DNA of 5,228 nucleotides from Chloroflexota bacterium (GTDB taxonomy: Bacteria; Chloroflexota; Anaerolineae; Thermoflexales; Thermoflexaceae), in the NCBI GenBank assembly GCA_030550075.1, contig JAUQQB010000232.1, forward strand, positions 1 to 5,228, read 5' to 3'. The notes beneath the pieces were generated by a model. The model did not search any database, had not been told where the DNA came from, and was given only the letters and a program-made list of their open reading frames with translations. The translations under genes were made by a program, and so were the position numbers. This document shows, piece after piece, positions 1 through 5,228 of the stretch. How positions within the stretch are numbered: position 1 is the first letter of the stretch; each line of letters begins with the position of its first letter.

Positions 1-233
1 CTCCGCCCCCCAAGCCCCCATGGGAAACGAACGGCGTAAGTCCTATTAGAAAAGGAGGTTCCAGAACAGGCAGCTTTTCGTAGAGAGCATCCTCAGCCCG
101 CATCCAAAGGATGTGTCCGGTTCGGGGTCCTCGCGCTCTTTCCAGGAGGCCATTATTTCCCCGACCTTCTTTGCGGAAGGAAAGTGAGAGGACGAGGTGT
201 GGGAACGAACTCGAGGTGGCGGTGAAGGTGGGG

Positions 234-602
234 CTACCGGGCAATCCGGCCGGAGGGGAGACGGAGAACGCGGTAACGGCTCTCCAGTGCCTGCCCCCGC
301 CGGACATCAGCCCGGTCGTCATCCACGAGGAAGCCCCACTCCACAGCCGGGATCGGGCCGGAGAGGATCTTCAGGCCCAATAAGCGGCGGGCACATTCAT
401 TGGCGTAGACATACCGCTCACCGCTCTCCAGGACGATCCAGCCGGAAGGAGCATGCTTAAAGACCGCGTGGGGGGCAGCGTCGGCAAGGGTCTCCACCGC
501 GTGCCGCCGGAAGCGGCGATCCGGTCTGAGGGCCAGGAGGACCACCGCGATGAGGATCAGAAACAGGCCAGGAAGAAACCAGCGCAGTGGCGGAGCCCGT
601 AT
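234..602 (-). pseudogene. Truncated membrane-anchored PAS-domain sensor, probable gene relic
   Basis: Read from an ATA at 602-600, the frame gives 122 residues before a TAG at 236-234. Residues 8-25 (WFLPGLFLILIAVVLLAL) form one membrane segment, followed by a basic RPDRRFRR stretch that would face the cytoplasm. Residues 40-122 resemble a PAS domain: SGWIVLESGERYVYAN, then ARRLLGL, ending at YRVLRLPSGRIAR. Codons end mostly in G or C, so the frame has been under selection. A purine-rich GGGGGAGG (617-610) lies 7 nt upstream of the ATA, the ideal place for a start codon, yet no in-frame ATG, GTG or TTG is there; the first is GTG at 545, inside the membrane segment. The frame stops before the last PAS strands, and no histidine kinase or other output domain follows in any minus-strand frame down to base 1. 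By architecture it looks like the N-terminus of a sensor kinase that lost its start and its 3' part. It could instead be a short PAS protein using a non-standard start. It is divergent from the transporter operon, and a link in function is unproven. Confidence 0.55.
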
Positions 603-609
603 GACGAAG

Positions 610-617
610 CCTCCCCC
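610..617 (-). promoter_or_regulatory. Strong Shine-Dalgarno site of the PAS relic
   Basis: On the minus strand GGGGGAGG sits 7 nt before an in-frame ATA (602-600). This spacing is what a real start would have, so it marks the ancestral start of the PAS gene and suggests that an ATG or GTG was changed to ATA. It is an inference from position only. Confidence 0.45.
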
Positions 618-666
618 TGCCTCGTCTGTCCGATAATCGAAAGCTCTCTCCAGATGGCCAGAACAC

Positions 667-695
667 TTGACAGGGCTAGGGGATCCCCCTAAGAT
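667..695 (+). promoter_or_regulatory. Sigma70-type promoter of the transporter operon
   Basis: A perfect -35 hexamer TTGACA (667-672) is followed after exactly 17 bp by TAAGAT (690-695), which matches 4 of 6 positions of the TATAAT consensus. Transcription would begin near 702, giving a leader of about 35 nt before the phnD ATG at 737. The spacer contains the inverted repeat TAGGGG-ATC-CCCCTA (677-691), which overlaps the first two bases of the -10 and could be an operator. I see no recognisable Pho box. Confidence 0.6.
677..691. repeat. Palindrome in the promoter spacer, possible operator
   Basis: Six-base arms TAGGGG and CCCCTA flank a 3-base centre between the -35 and -10 boxes. A repressor bound here would block polymerase. 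Palindromes this short also arise by chance in G+C-rich DNA, so the role is only a suggestion. Confidence 0.3.
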
Positions 696-722
696 GAGCC
701 TGAGGGTTGTGGAACTTCGAAC

Positions 723-731
723 AAAGGAGGT
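723..731 (+). promoter_or_regulatory. Ribosome binding site that fixes the phnD start
   Basis: AAAGGAGGT is nearly a full complement to the 3' end of 16S rRNA and ends 5 nt before the ATG at 737. This rules out the in-frame GTG at 707, which would also put ten extra polar residues in front of the signal peptide. Confidence 0.85.
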
Positions 732-736
732 TCTCT

Positions 737-1645
737 ATGAAACGCGCCGGGCTGCTGATCGCGATCGGAACGTTAGTCTTCAGCCTTGCGCTGGGGGCCT
801 GCGCCCCTCAGAAGCCTCCGCTGGGAAGCGAACAGAATCCCTTAGTGATGGTGTTCGTGCCCTCCGGAGAGTCGGAAGAGATCAAGCGGGGCGGGGAGCA
901 GCTCGCCCAGATGCTGGGCCAGAAGCTGAACATGAAGGTTACCTTAAATCTGGCCAGCAGTTACGCCGCCGCCGTGGAAGCGATGGGGGCCGGCCAGGCC
1001 CAGATCGGCTGGCTGAACACTCTCAGCTACCTCCTGGCCCATGAGAAATACGGCGTGGACGTGATCCTGGCGACCGTGCGCTTCAATCAGACGTATTACA
1101 CCGGCCAGATCATCGTGCGGGCCGACTCCGGCATCCAGAGCATCGCGGATCTCAAGGGCAAGATTATGTGTTGGGTGGATCCGCTCTCCACCTCCGGCTA
1201 CCTGATGCCCCGCATCCTGATCAAGGCCAACGGTGTGGATCCGGACAAGGATTTCGCCAAGACGGTGAACGCGGGCTCTCACCCCAACGTGGTGAAGGCC
1301 ATTTACAACGGAGACTGCGACGCTGGAGCGACCTACGTGGATGCGCGGGGCGCCGTGGAAAAGGACCTCCCGGATGTGAAAGAGAAGGTGGTGGTGCTGG
1401 CCACCACGGCGAAGATCCCGAACGATAACGTCAGCGTGGTGAAAGATCTCCCTAAGGACCTGAAGGAGAAGATCCGGCAGGCGCTGTTAGAGATCGCCCA
1501 GTCAGAGGGGGGCAAGAACGCCCTGAAGACCGTCTATCAGATTGAGGGCCTGCAGACGGTGGATGACTCCTTCTATGATGAATTCCGGGCCCAGCTGAGC
1601 GCCTCCGGCTATAAGCTGGAGGATCTGGTGAAACCAGCGAAGTAA
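737..1645 (+). CDS. phnD: Phosphonate/phosphite-type ABC transporter substrate-binding lipoprotein (PhnD family)
   Basis: This 302-residue protein would capture the substrate outside the membrane and hand it to the PhnE permeases. Residues 1-21 are a lipoprotein signal peptide (K2, R3, a hydrophobic core, then the lipobox L19-G20-A21-C22), so the mature protein should be lipid-anchored at C22. The rest is a two-lobed PhnD/PBP-II fold of normal length. Landmarks are YYTGQIIVR from Y120, the DLKGK segment, DPLSTSGY at 148-155, and SHPNVVKAIYNGDCDAGATY at 181-200. In characterised PhnD proteins a Ser/Thr-rich loop and a His about 30 residues later hold the phosphonate oxygens; S151-T152-S153 and H182 fit that spacing. 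I cannot tell from sequence whether the ligand is an alkylphosphonate, 2-aminoethylphosphonate, phosphite, hypophosphite or phosphate. The gene is the first of the operon, with its own strong promoter and ribosome site, as expected for the subunit needed in largest amount. Two stem-loops follow its stop codon. Confidence 0.93.
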   Translation: MKRAGLLIAIGTLVFSLALGACAPQKPPLGSEQNPLVMVFVPSGESEEIKRGGEQLAQMLGQKLNMKVTLNLASSYAAAVEAMGAGQAQIGWLNTLSYLLAHEKYGVDVILATVRFNQTYYTGQIIVRADSGIQSIADLKGKIMCWVDPLSTSGYLMPRILIKANGVDPDKDFAKTVNAGSHPNVVKAIYNGDCDAGATYVDARGAVEKDLPDVKEKVVVLATTAKIPNDNVSVVKDLPKDLKEKIRQALLEIAQSEGGKNALKTVYQIEGLQTVDDSFYDEFRAQLSASGYKLEDLVKPAK

Positions 1646-1646
1646 A

Positions 1647-1682
1647 CGATTATGGGTGGCGAAACCCTTCGCCCCATGATCG
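1647..1682 (+). repeat. Bulged stem-loop directly after the phnD stop codon
   Basis: The left arm (1647-1663) and right arm (1668-1682) pair over 15 bp with one G-U pair and a 2-nt bulge (1657-1658), closing on an ACCC loop. It begins one base after the TAA. No T-run follows, so it is not a standard intrinsic terminator. A barrier to 3' exonucleases protecting phnD mRNA, or a partial terminator, is more likely. Confidence 0.6.
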
Positions 1683-1707
1683 TGGGGGAGGAGCATGTAA
1701 ACGCTTT

Positions 1708-1748
1708 ACGAGCGAGGCAGCACGCCTTTGGCGTGCTGCCTCGCTCGT
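1708..1748. repeat. Perfect 19-bp inverted repeat with 3-nt loop between phnD and phnC
   Basis: Arms 1708-1726 and 1730-1748 are perfectly complementary around a TTT loop. In RNA the stem can extend by about three pairs (1705-1707 with 1749-1751, including one G-U). It lacks a downstream T-run on either strand. With the stem-loop at 1647-1682 it forms a tandem hairpin block. This placement is common after binding-protein genes, where it lets phnD mRNA outlast the phnC-phnE part. A dispersed REP-like or mobile palindrome is the alternative. Confidence 0.7.
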
Positions 1749-1778
1749 GAAAACCTGGATCTGTGAGGGCGACGTTCC

Positions 1779-2537
1779 ATGCCATTGATCGTGGATCGCC
1801 TCACCAAGATCTACCCGGATGGGACGCGGGCGCTGCATGAGGTTAGCTTCACCGTTGAGGATGGGGAGTTTGTGGCCATCATCGGGCTCAGTGGGGCGGG
1901 GAAGAGCACCCTGCTGCGCTGCATCAACCGCCTCATCGAGCCCACCTCGGGACGGGTGATCTGGAACGGGATCGATATCACCGCGGCCTCGCCCCGGGAG
2001 CTCCGGAAGATCCGTCGTCAAATCGGGATGATCTTTCAACAATTCAATCTGGTCAAGCGTGCCAAGGTCCTCACCAATGTCCTCACCGGCCGTCTGGGAT
2101 ATGTAAACCCCTGGCTCAGCCTCGTGGGCTATTTCCCCTCTTCGGAAGTGCAACGGGCGATGCGAGCGTTGGAACGGGTCGGCCTGGCGGATCTGGCCGA
2201 TAAGCGCGCGGATGAGCTCTCCGGGGGACAACAGCAACGGGTGGGCATCGCCCGGGCCCTGATGCAGGAGCCACGCCTCCTGCTGGCCGATGAGCCGGTT
2301 GCCAGCCTGGATCCGGTCCTCGCCCACTCCATTCTCCGTTATATCGAGGAACTGAACCGCAAGGACGGCGTCACGGTCCTGTGCAGCCTCCACTTTCTGG
2401 ATCTCGTCCACCGCTATGCGACCCGGGTAATCGGATTAAAAGATGGGATCAAGGTGTTCGATGGGCGCCCGGACGAGATCGATGATCGCCGCTTTAAAGA
2501 AATCTACGGACAGGAGGCGGAGCGCATTGGCGGCTGA
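1779..2537 (+). CDS. phnC: Phosphonate-type ABC transporter ATP-binding protein (PhnC family)
   Basis: This 252-residue cytoplasmic ATPase would form a dimer under the two PhnE permeases and power import. All the ABC motifs are present and intact: Walker A GLSGAGKST (36-44, with K42), the Q-loop glutamine Q87 in MIFQQFNLV, the signature LSGGQQQR (147-154), Walker B LLLADE (167-172) with catalytic E172, the D-loop SLDP (176-179), and the switch histidine H205 in CSLHFLDLV. The segment VLTGRLGYVNPWLSLVGYFP (101-120) is typical of PhnC-type ATPases and separates it from generic amino-acid or phosphate transporter ATPases. Length is normal for the family. The ATG at 1779 has a modest GAGG site 10 nt upstream (1765-1768), weaker than that of phnD, which agrees with lower demand. 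The 3' end overlaps the next permease gene by 11 nt if that gene starts at the TTG, so the two are probably translationally coupled. Confidence 0.95.
   Translation: MPLIVDRLTKIYPDGTRALHEVSFTVEDGEFVAIIGLSGAGKSTLLRCINRLIEPTSGRVIWNGIDITAASPRELRKIRRQIGMIFQQFNLVKRAKVLTNVLTGRLGYVNPWLSLVGYFPSSEVQRAMRALERVGLADLADKRADELSGGQQQRVGIARALMQEPRLLLADEPVASLDPVLAHSILRYIEELNRKDGVTVLCSLHFLDLVHRYATRVIGLKDGIKVFDGRPDEIDDRRFKEIYGQEAERIGG
2512..2517 (+). promoter_or_regulatory. AGGAGG ribosome site supporting a TTG start for the first phnE
   Basis: AGGAGG lies inside the 3' end of phnC, 9 nt before the in-frame TTG at 2527. The in-frame ATGs further upstream (2443, 2461, 2482) would add a basic stretch that merely shadows phnC codons and would make a longer gene overlap, so I prefer the TTG. 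Confidence 0.6.
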
Positions 2538-3897
2538 GCGTCGGCCTCCTCGTGGATCCACGATCGTCCCAGGGCTGGCCTATTCCGCCCTGGGACTGCG
2601 CACCCTAACTGTGATCTGGCTAACGGTTTCCCTGACGCTGGTCGGCCTCGCCCTATGGCGGGGCCATCTCTGGCTGTGGGTCGCAGTCGGGTTATGGTGG
2701 ATCGGGACCGGTTATGATGCCTGGCGACGATTGGAGGGCCGCCGGCCTCGCCTGTGGCCCGCTGTCCTGATCGCGCTGGCCGCGATTTATGGGGTGGGCT
2801 GGGAGGTCACCGAGATGAACCTCCTCGCCCCTCTTGAGCGCTTTGAGAAGATGCGCCCCTATCTCATCGCCCTCACCCAGCCGGATCTCCTGACCTATCC
2901 CACCGAGCGGCAGGTGCTTCGGATCCCCGTGGAAGTCCCCTGCATCCACACGCCTTCCCCGAAGGAAGTGAGGGGGGAGGCTCGGGTCTGGCTCTCCGCG
3001 GACTGCGCGCAGCCCGGGGATCTTCTGACACTCCATGGGGAAGGATTCCCGACTGGCCCTTCCCTGGAACTGTGGTGGGTGAATCCGATCGGGGAGCGCC
3101 AGCGGATCCTCCAGGAGGGCCGACCGCTTTCTCCGCAAGCGGATGCCCTGGGCCGGTTCCAGACGACCTTCATCGCCCCACGGGCTGTTCCACTGGGATT
3201 CGAGCCACCTCCCGGTCAATCCCAGACCCACTTCCTGGAGCTCCATATCGTGCGGGTGATCGGAGGACCCCGCCCCAGCGAGGCGCTGCTGGAGGTTGCG
3301 GAGAAGATGGGAGAGACGGTGGCCATCGCCTTGCTGGCCACCACCTTCGCGGTGCTGATCGCCGCCCCTCTTTCCTTCCTGGCCGCCCGCAACCTGATGG
3401 GTGGCTCCCTCCTGACTCGTTTGATTTACTACGCGATGCGAGGGTTTTTCAACATCGTCCGTTCTGTGGAACCCCTGATCTTCGGGATCGTGTTCGTGGT
3501 ATGGGTGGGATTGGGATCCTTCGCCGGGATGCTCGCCCTCATGGTGCATTCCATCGCGGCGCTGGGGAAGCTCTTCTCGGAGGTCGTCGAACATATCGAC
3601 CCGGGACCGGTAGAGGCGTTAACGGCCACTGGAGCGAACCGCCTTCAGGTCATCCGCTACGCCGTCGTCCCCCAGGTGGTGCCGGAGTTCGTCTCCTTCG
3701 CGGTCTACCGCTGGGACATTAACGTCCGGATGTCGACGATCATCGGCTTCGTGGGAGGCGGGGGGATCGGATTCCGGCTGAGCGAATGGATCCGGCTGAG
3801 CGCCTACCGACAGGTCGCGACGGCAGTGATCGGGATCGCCCTGGTAGTGATGGCGCTGGATTACGTCAGCGCCCAGGTGCGGCGTCGGATCGTATGA
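2527..3897 (+). CDS. phnE: PhnE-family permease with extra N-terminal membrane segments and a large extracytoplasmic domain
   Basis: From the TTG the product has 456 residues, against roughly 260-280 for ordinary PhnE permeases. The N-terminus has three likely membrane segments (about 27-44, 49-63 and 76-94). Residues ~95-262 form an extracytoplasmic domain containing VPC (C139), then C160 in SADCAQPGD, LHGEGF (169-174), a W/L-rich strand LELWW, and LGRFQTTFIAP (208-218). This pattern suggests an Ig/IPT-like beta-sandwich. The permease core follows (~263-450), with the membrane segment around 265-287, NIVRSVEPLIFG, and the EAA loop EALTATGANRLQVIRYAVVPQ split at 363-382 plus Q383 that docks on PhnC; WDINVRMSTIIGFVGGGGIG (396-415) is a PhnE hallmark. 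The start overlaps phnC by 11 nt. The core is about 59% identical to that of the second permease at 4165, so I expect a heterodimer, though homodimers are possible. The family assignment is firm; the role of the added domain is unknown. Confidence 0.9.
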   Translation: MAAERRPPRGSTIVPGLAYSALGLRTLTVIWLTVSLTLVGLALWRGHLWLWVAVGLWWIGTGYDAWRRLEGRRPRLWPAVLIALAAIYGVGWEVTEMNLLAPLERFEKMRPYLIALTQPDLLTYPTERQVLRIPVEVPCIHTPSPKEVRGEARVWLSADCAQPGDLLTLHGEGFPTGPSLELWWVNPIGERQRILQEGRPLSPQADALGRFQTTFIAPRAVPLGFEPPPGQSQTHFLELHIVRVIGGPRPSEALLEVAEKMGETVAIALLATTFAVLIAAPLSFLAARNLMGGSLLTRLIYYAMRGFFNIVRSVEPLIFGIVFVVWVGLGSFAGMLALMVHSIAALGKLFSEVVEHIDPGPVEALTATGANRLQVIRYAVVPQVVPEFVSFAVYRWDINVRMSTIIGFVGGGGIGFRLSEWIRLSAYRQVATAVIGIALVVMALDYVSAQVRRRIV

Positions 3898-3980
3898 GAG
3901 CTGCCTGTTGAGCCTCGTGTTACGCAAGGAACCCGGGACGTGAATCATGGGAGGGGCTGACTCGCCCTCCAGCATCCTTT

Positions 3981-4017
3981 CCCCCTCCCCACGACCCGAA
4001 GGGCCGTGGGGAGGGGG
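3981..4017. repeat. G/C-rich stem-loop between the two phnE genes
   Basis: Arms 3981-3993 and 4005-4017 pair perfectly over 13 bp. After one A/C mismatch, CCC (3995-3997) pairs with GGG (4001-4003) around a GAA loop. No T-run follows on the + strand, so a classic terminator is unlikely. The polypyrimidine/polypurine arms look like the palindromic repeats found scattered between genes in some high-G+C thermophiles. It may lower read-through or protect mRNA between the two permease genes. The rest of the 267-bp gap (3898-4164) shows no gene and no convincing promoter. Confidence 0.6.
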
Positions 4018-4164
4018 GATCCATGGGGGGAGGGCCATCCGCTGGACCCGAACGGGATGTTGACGGGAAAGCCCTGATCTCGAGCATTTTTCGATGTTCG
4101 GGTCGGAGGCGTTTGGCCCCCGATCCGGAGACTGAAAACTCACTCCGCTCAAAGGTTTTCAGGA

Positions 4165-5228
4165 ATGCGCCGACATCGCCGGTGGTTGCAGATCGTTGGG
4201 GGATTGCTCGCCCTCGGCATCTACGCCGGATCATGGCACGTGGTGGGCATTGACCTGAAGAGGCTGGTGGAGCCTCAAGCGGCCCAGCGCGCCCGGGAGA
4301 TCTTCACCGCATTCCTCGCCCCGGAGATCCTGGTCCCCGAACGGGGAATCCAGCGCGTGGAGGCGCTGATGCGGGTGCCATGCGAATCGGGAAACGCCTC
4401 ACCATCAACCGTGGAAGCCGGGGAGGGTCCCCGTCTGTTCCTCCCACCATGCGCTTCTCCAGGGACGCGGATCCGGGTTCGTGGGGAAGGGTTTCGCCCT
4501 CGTAGCGAGCTGGTGCTGCGCTGGGTCTTCGCGCCCAGCCCGCAATTGCCGCTGGGCGGCGAACTGCCAGCCGGGCGGACCCGGACGGATGATGCCGGCC
4601 GCTTTGAGCTGGAGGTGGAGATCCGACCGCTCCTGGCCCGGGAAGGGGGTGCCCGTCTGCAGGCAGAAGCCCAGTGGGAAGGACGATGGCGGATCAGCCC
4701 GGCGCTGACCCGCACCATCGAGTTGATGCTCCAGACGATCTTCCTGGCGCTGATGGCCACAACCCTGGCCACAGGGATCGCAGCGCCTTTATCCTTCCTG
4801 GCCGCCCGCAACATCACCGCCCGGGGCCCCGTGGGAACTGCCGTCTACTACATGGTCCGCACGACCTTCAACGTGGTTCGCTCCATCGAGCCCCTCGTGG
4901 TGGCCGCGATCTTCGCCACATGGGTCGGCTTCGGTCCCTTTGCCGGAGTGCTGGCCCTGACCGTGGCCACCGTGGTGAACCTGGGGAAGCTCTTCTCGGA
5001 GGTGATCGAGACCATCGATCCCGGACCGGTGGAGGCGCTTCTGGCCACCGGGGCGAACTCCCTGCAGGTCATCCGCTATGCCGTGATCCCCCAGATCACC
5101 CTGCCGTTCCTGGCTTTCATCATCTACCACTGGGATATCAATATCCGGATCTCCACCGTCGTGGGGTTTGTGGGCGGTGGGGGGATTGGGTATCAGTTGA
5201 AGTTATGGATCGATCAGACGGATTATCA
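4165..5228 (+). CDS. phnE: Second PhnE-family permease with extracytoplasmic domain, 3' end beyond the window
   Basis: The frame is open from the ATG at 4165 to the window edge, giving 354 complete codons. An in-frame TGA at 4075 and the lack of other good starts support this ATG; the ribosome site is weak (AAAGG 9 nt upstream, or AGGA touching the ATG). Residues 8-27 form one membrane segment, where the first permease has three. Residues ~28-189 are an extracytoplasmic domain matching that of the first permease: VPC (C73), then C96 in PPCASPG, VRGEGF (105-110), LVLRW (116-120), and DAGRFELEV (143-151). The permease core begins near 190, with APLSFLAARN (207-216), NVVRSIEPLVV, GKLFSEV, the EAA loop from E290 to Q310, and WDINIRISTVVGFVGGGGIG (323-342). 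Only about the last 30 residues, one membrane segment, should be missing. It lies 267 bp after the first permease with a hairpin between, and probably pairs with it over a PhnC dimer. Confidence 0.9.
   Translation, partial: MRRHRRWLQIVGGLLALGIYAGSWHVVGIDLKRLVEPQAAQRAREIFTAFLAPEILVPERGIQRVEALMRVPCESGNASPSTVEAGEGPRLFLPPCASPGTRIRVRGEGFRPRSELVLRWVFAPSPQLPLGGELPAGRTRTDDAGRFELEVEIRPLLAREGGARLQAEAQWEGRWRISPALTRTIELMLQTIFLALMATTLATGIAAPLSFLAARNITARGPVGTAVYYMVRTTFNVVRSIEPLVVAAIFATWVGFGPFAGVLALTVATVVNLGKLFSEVIETIDPGPVEALLATGANSLQVIRYAVIPQITLPFLAFIIYHWDINIRISTVVGFVGGGGIGYQLKLWIDQTDY

Noticed and set aside
34..45. CGTAAGTCCTAT, reminiscent of the ends of some insertion sequences or MITEs
   Set aside because: The likeness is from memory, there is no inverted partner or transposase in the window, and 12 bases are too few to support a call.
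1..233. Open frames on both strands, including a ribosome-site-like AAAAGGAGG at 53-61
   Set aside because: No start codon lies at a suitable distance after the site, codon use is not coding-like, and no frame continues the PAS relic into a kinase or resembles a known family.
707..724. Possible hairpin in the phnD leader (TTGT paired with ACAA)
   Set aside because: Only four end pairs form; the inner bases mismatch, and there is no riboswitch-like structure in a leader of about 35 nt.
1684..1700. GGGGGAGGAG followed by ATG and an immediate TAA (1695-1700), a minimal start-stop
   Set aside because: The spacer is only a few bases and no leader peptide results; it is probably chance between the two hairpins.
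1650..2411. Long minus-strand frame of 253 codons opposite phnC
   Set aside because: It mirrors phnC codons, shows no recognisable family, and runs through both intergenic hairpins; phnC has all the ABC motifs.
2692..3594. Minus-strand frame of 300 codons opposite the first phnE
   Set aside because: It is a shadow frame rich in H, E, G, Q and D from the G+C-rich sense gene, with no domain or ribosome site of its own.
4060..4088. TTGACG as a possible -35 box for a promoter of the second permease gene
   Set aside because: No acceptable -10 box lies 16-18 bp downstream (AGCATT at best).

Overview
The window carries most of a phosphonate/phosphite-type ABC importer operon on the + strand, in the order phnD (binding lipoprotein), phnC (ATPase), phnE (permease 1), phnE (permease 2, cut by the window end). 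The high G+C content, strongly G/C-ending codons and long hairpins between genes fit a thermophilic Chloroflexota (Thermoflexus/Anaerolineae-like) chromosome. This taxonomic reading comes from style and memory; there is no rRNA or marker gene to prove it.

Region by region. Bases 1-233 hold no gene I can support. On the minus strand, 602-234 encodes one membrane segment followed by most of a PAS domain. It has good coding character, an excellent ribosome binding site, but an ATA where the start codon should be, and a stop before the PAS fold or any kinase domain is finished; I read it as the relic of a membrane sensor. A strong sigma70-type promoter (TTGACA, 17 bp, TAAGAT; 667-695) with a palindrome in its spacer drives phnD (737-1645). 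The 133-bp gap after phnD holds two strong stem-loops in tandem. phnC (1779-2537) overlaps the first permease gene, which I start at a TTG at 2527 behind an AGGAGG site. A 267-bp gap with a G/C-rich hairpin separates it from the second permease gene (4165 to the window end).

How they work together. The lipoprotein would capture a phosphonate, phosphite or similar phosphorus oxyanion outside the membrane and deliver it to a permease built from the two PhnE proteins, powered by a PhnC dimer. The two permeases share a nearly gap-free core of about 59% identity (98 of 165 residues, counted by eye) but differ in their N-termini. Both carry an unusually large extracytoplasmic domain between the N-terminal membrane part and the permease core. 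It looks like an Ig/IPT-type beta-sandwich and has a conserved pair of cysteines. This domain is the most unusual feature in the window. No C-P lyase, phosphonatase or phosphite dehydrogenase gene is visible, so the substrate is not settled.
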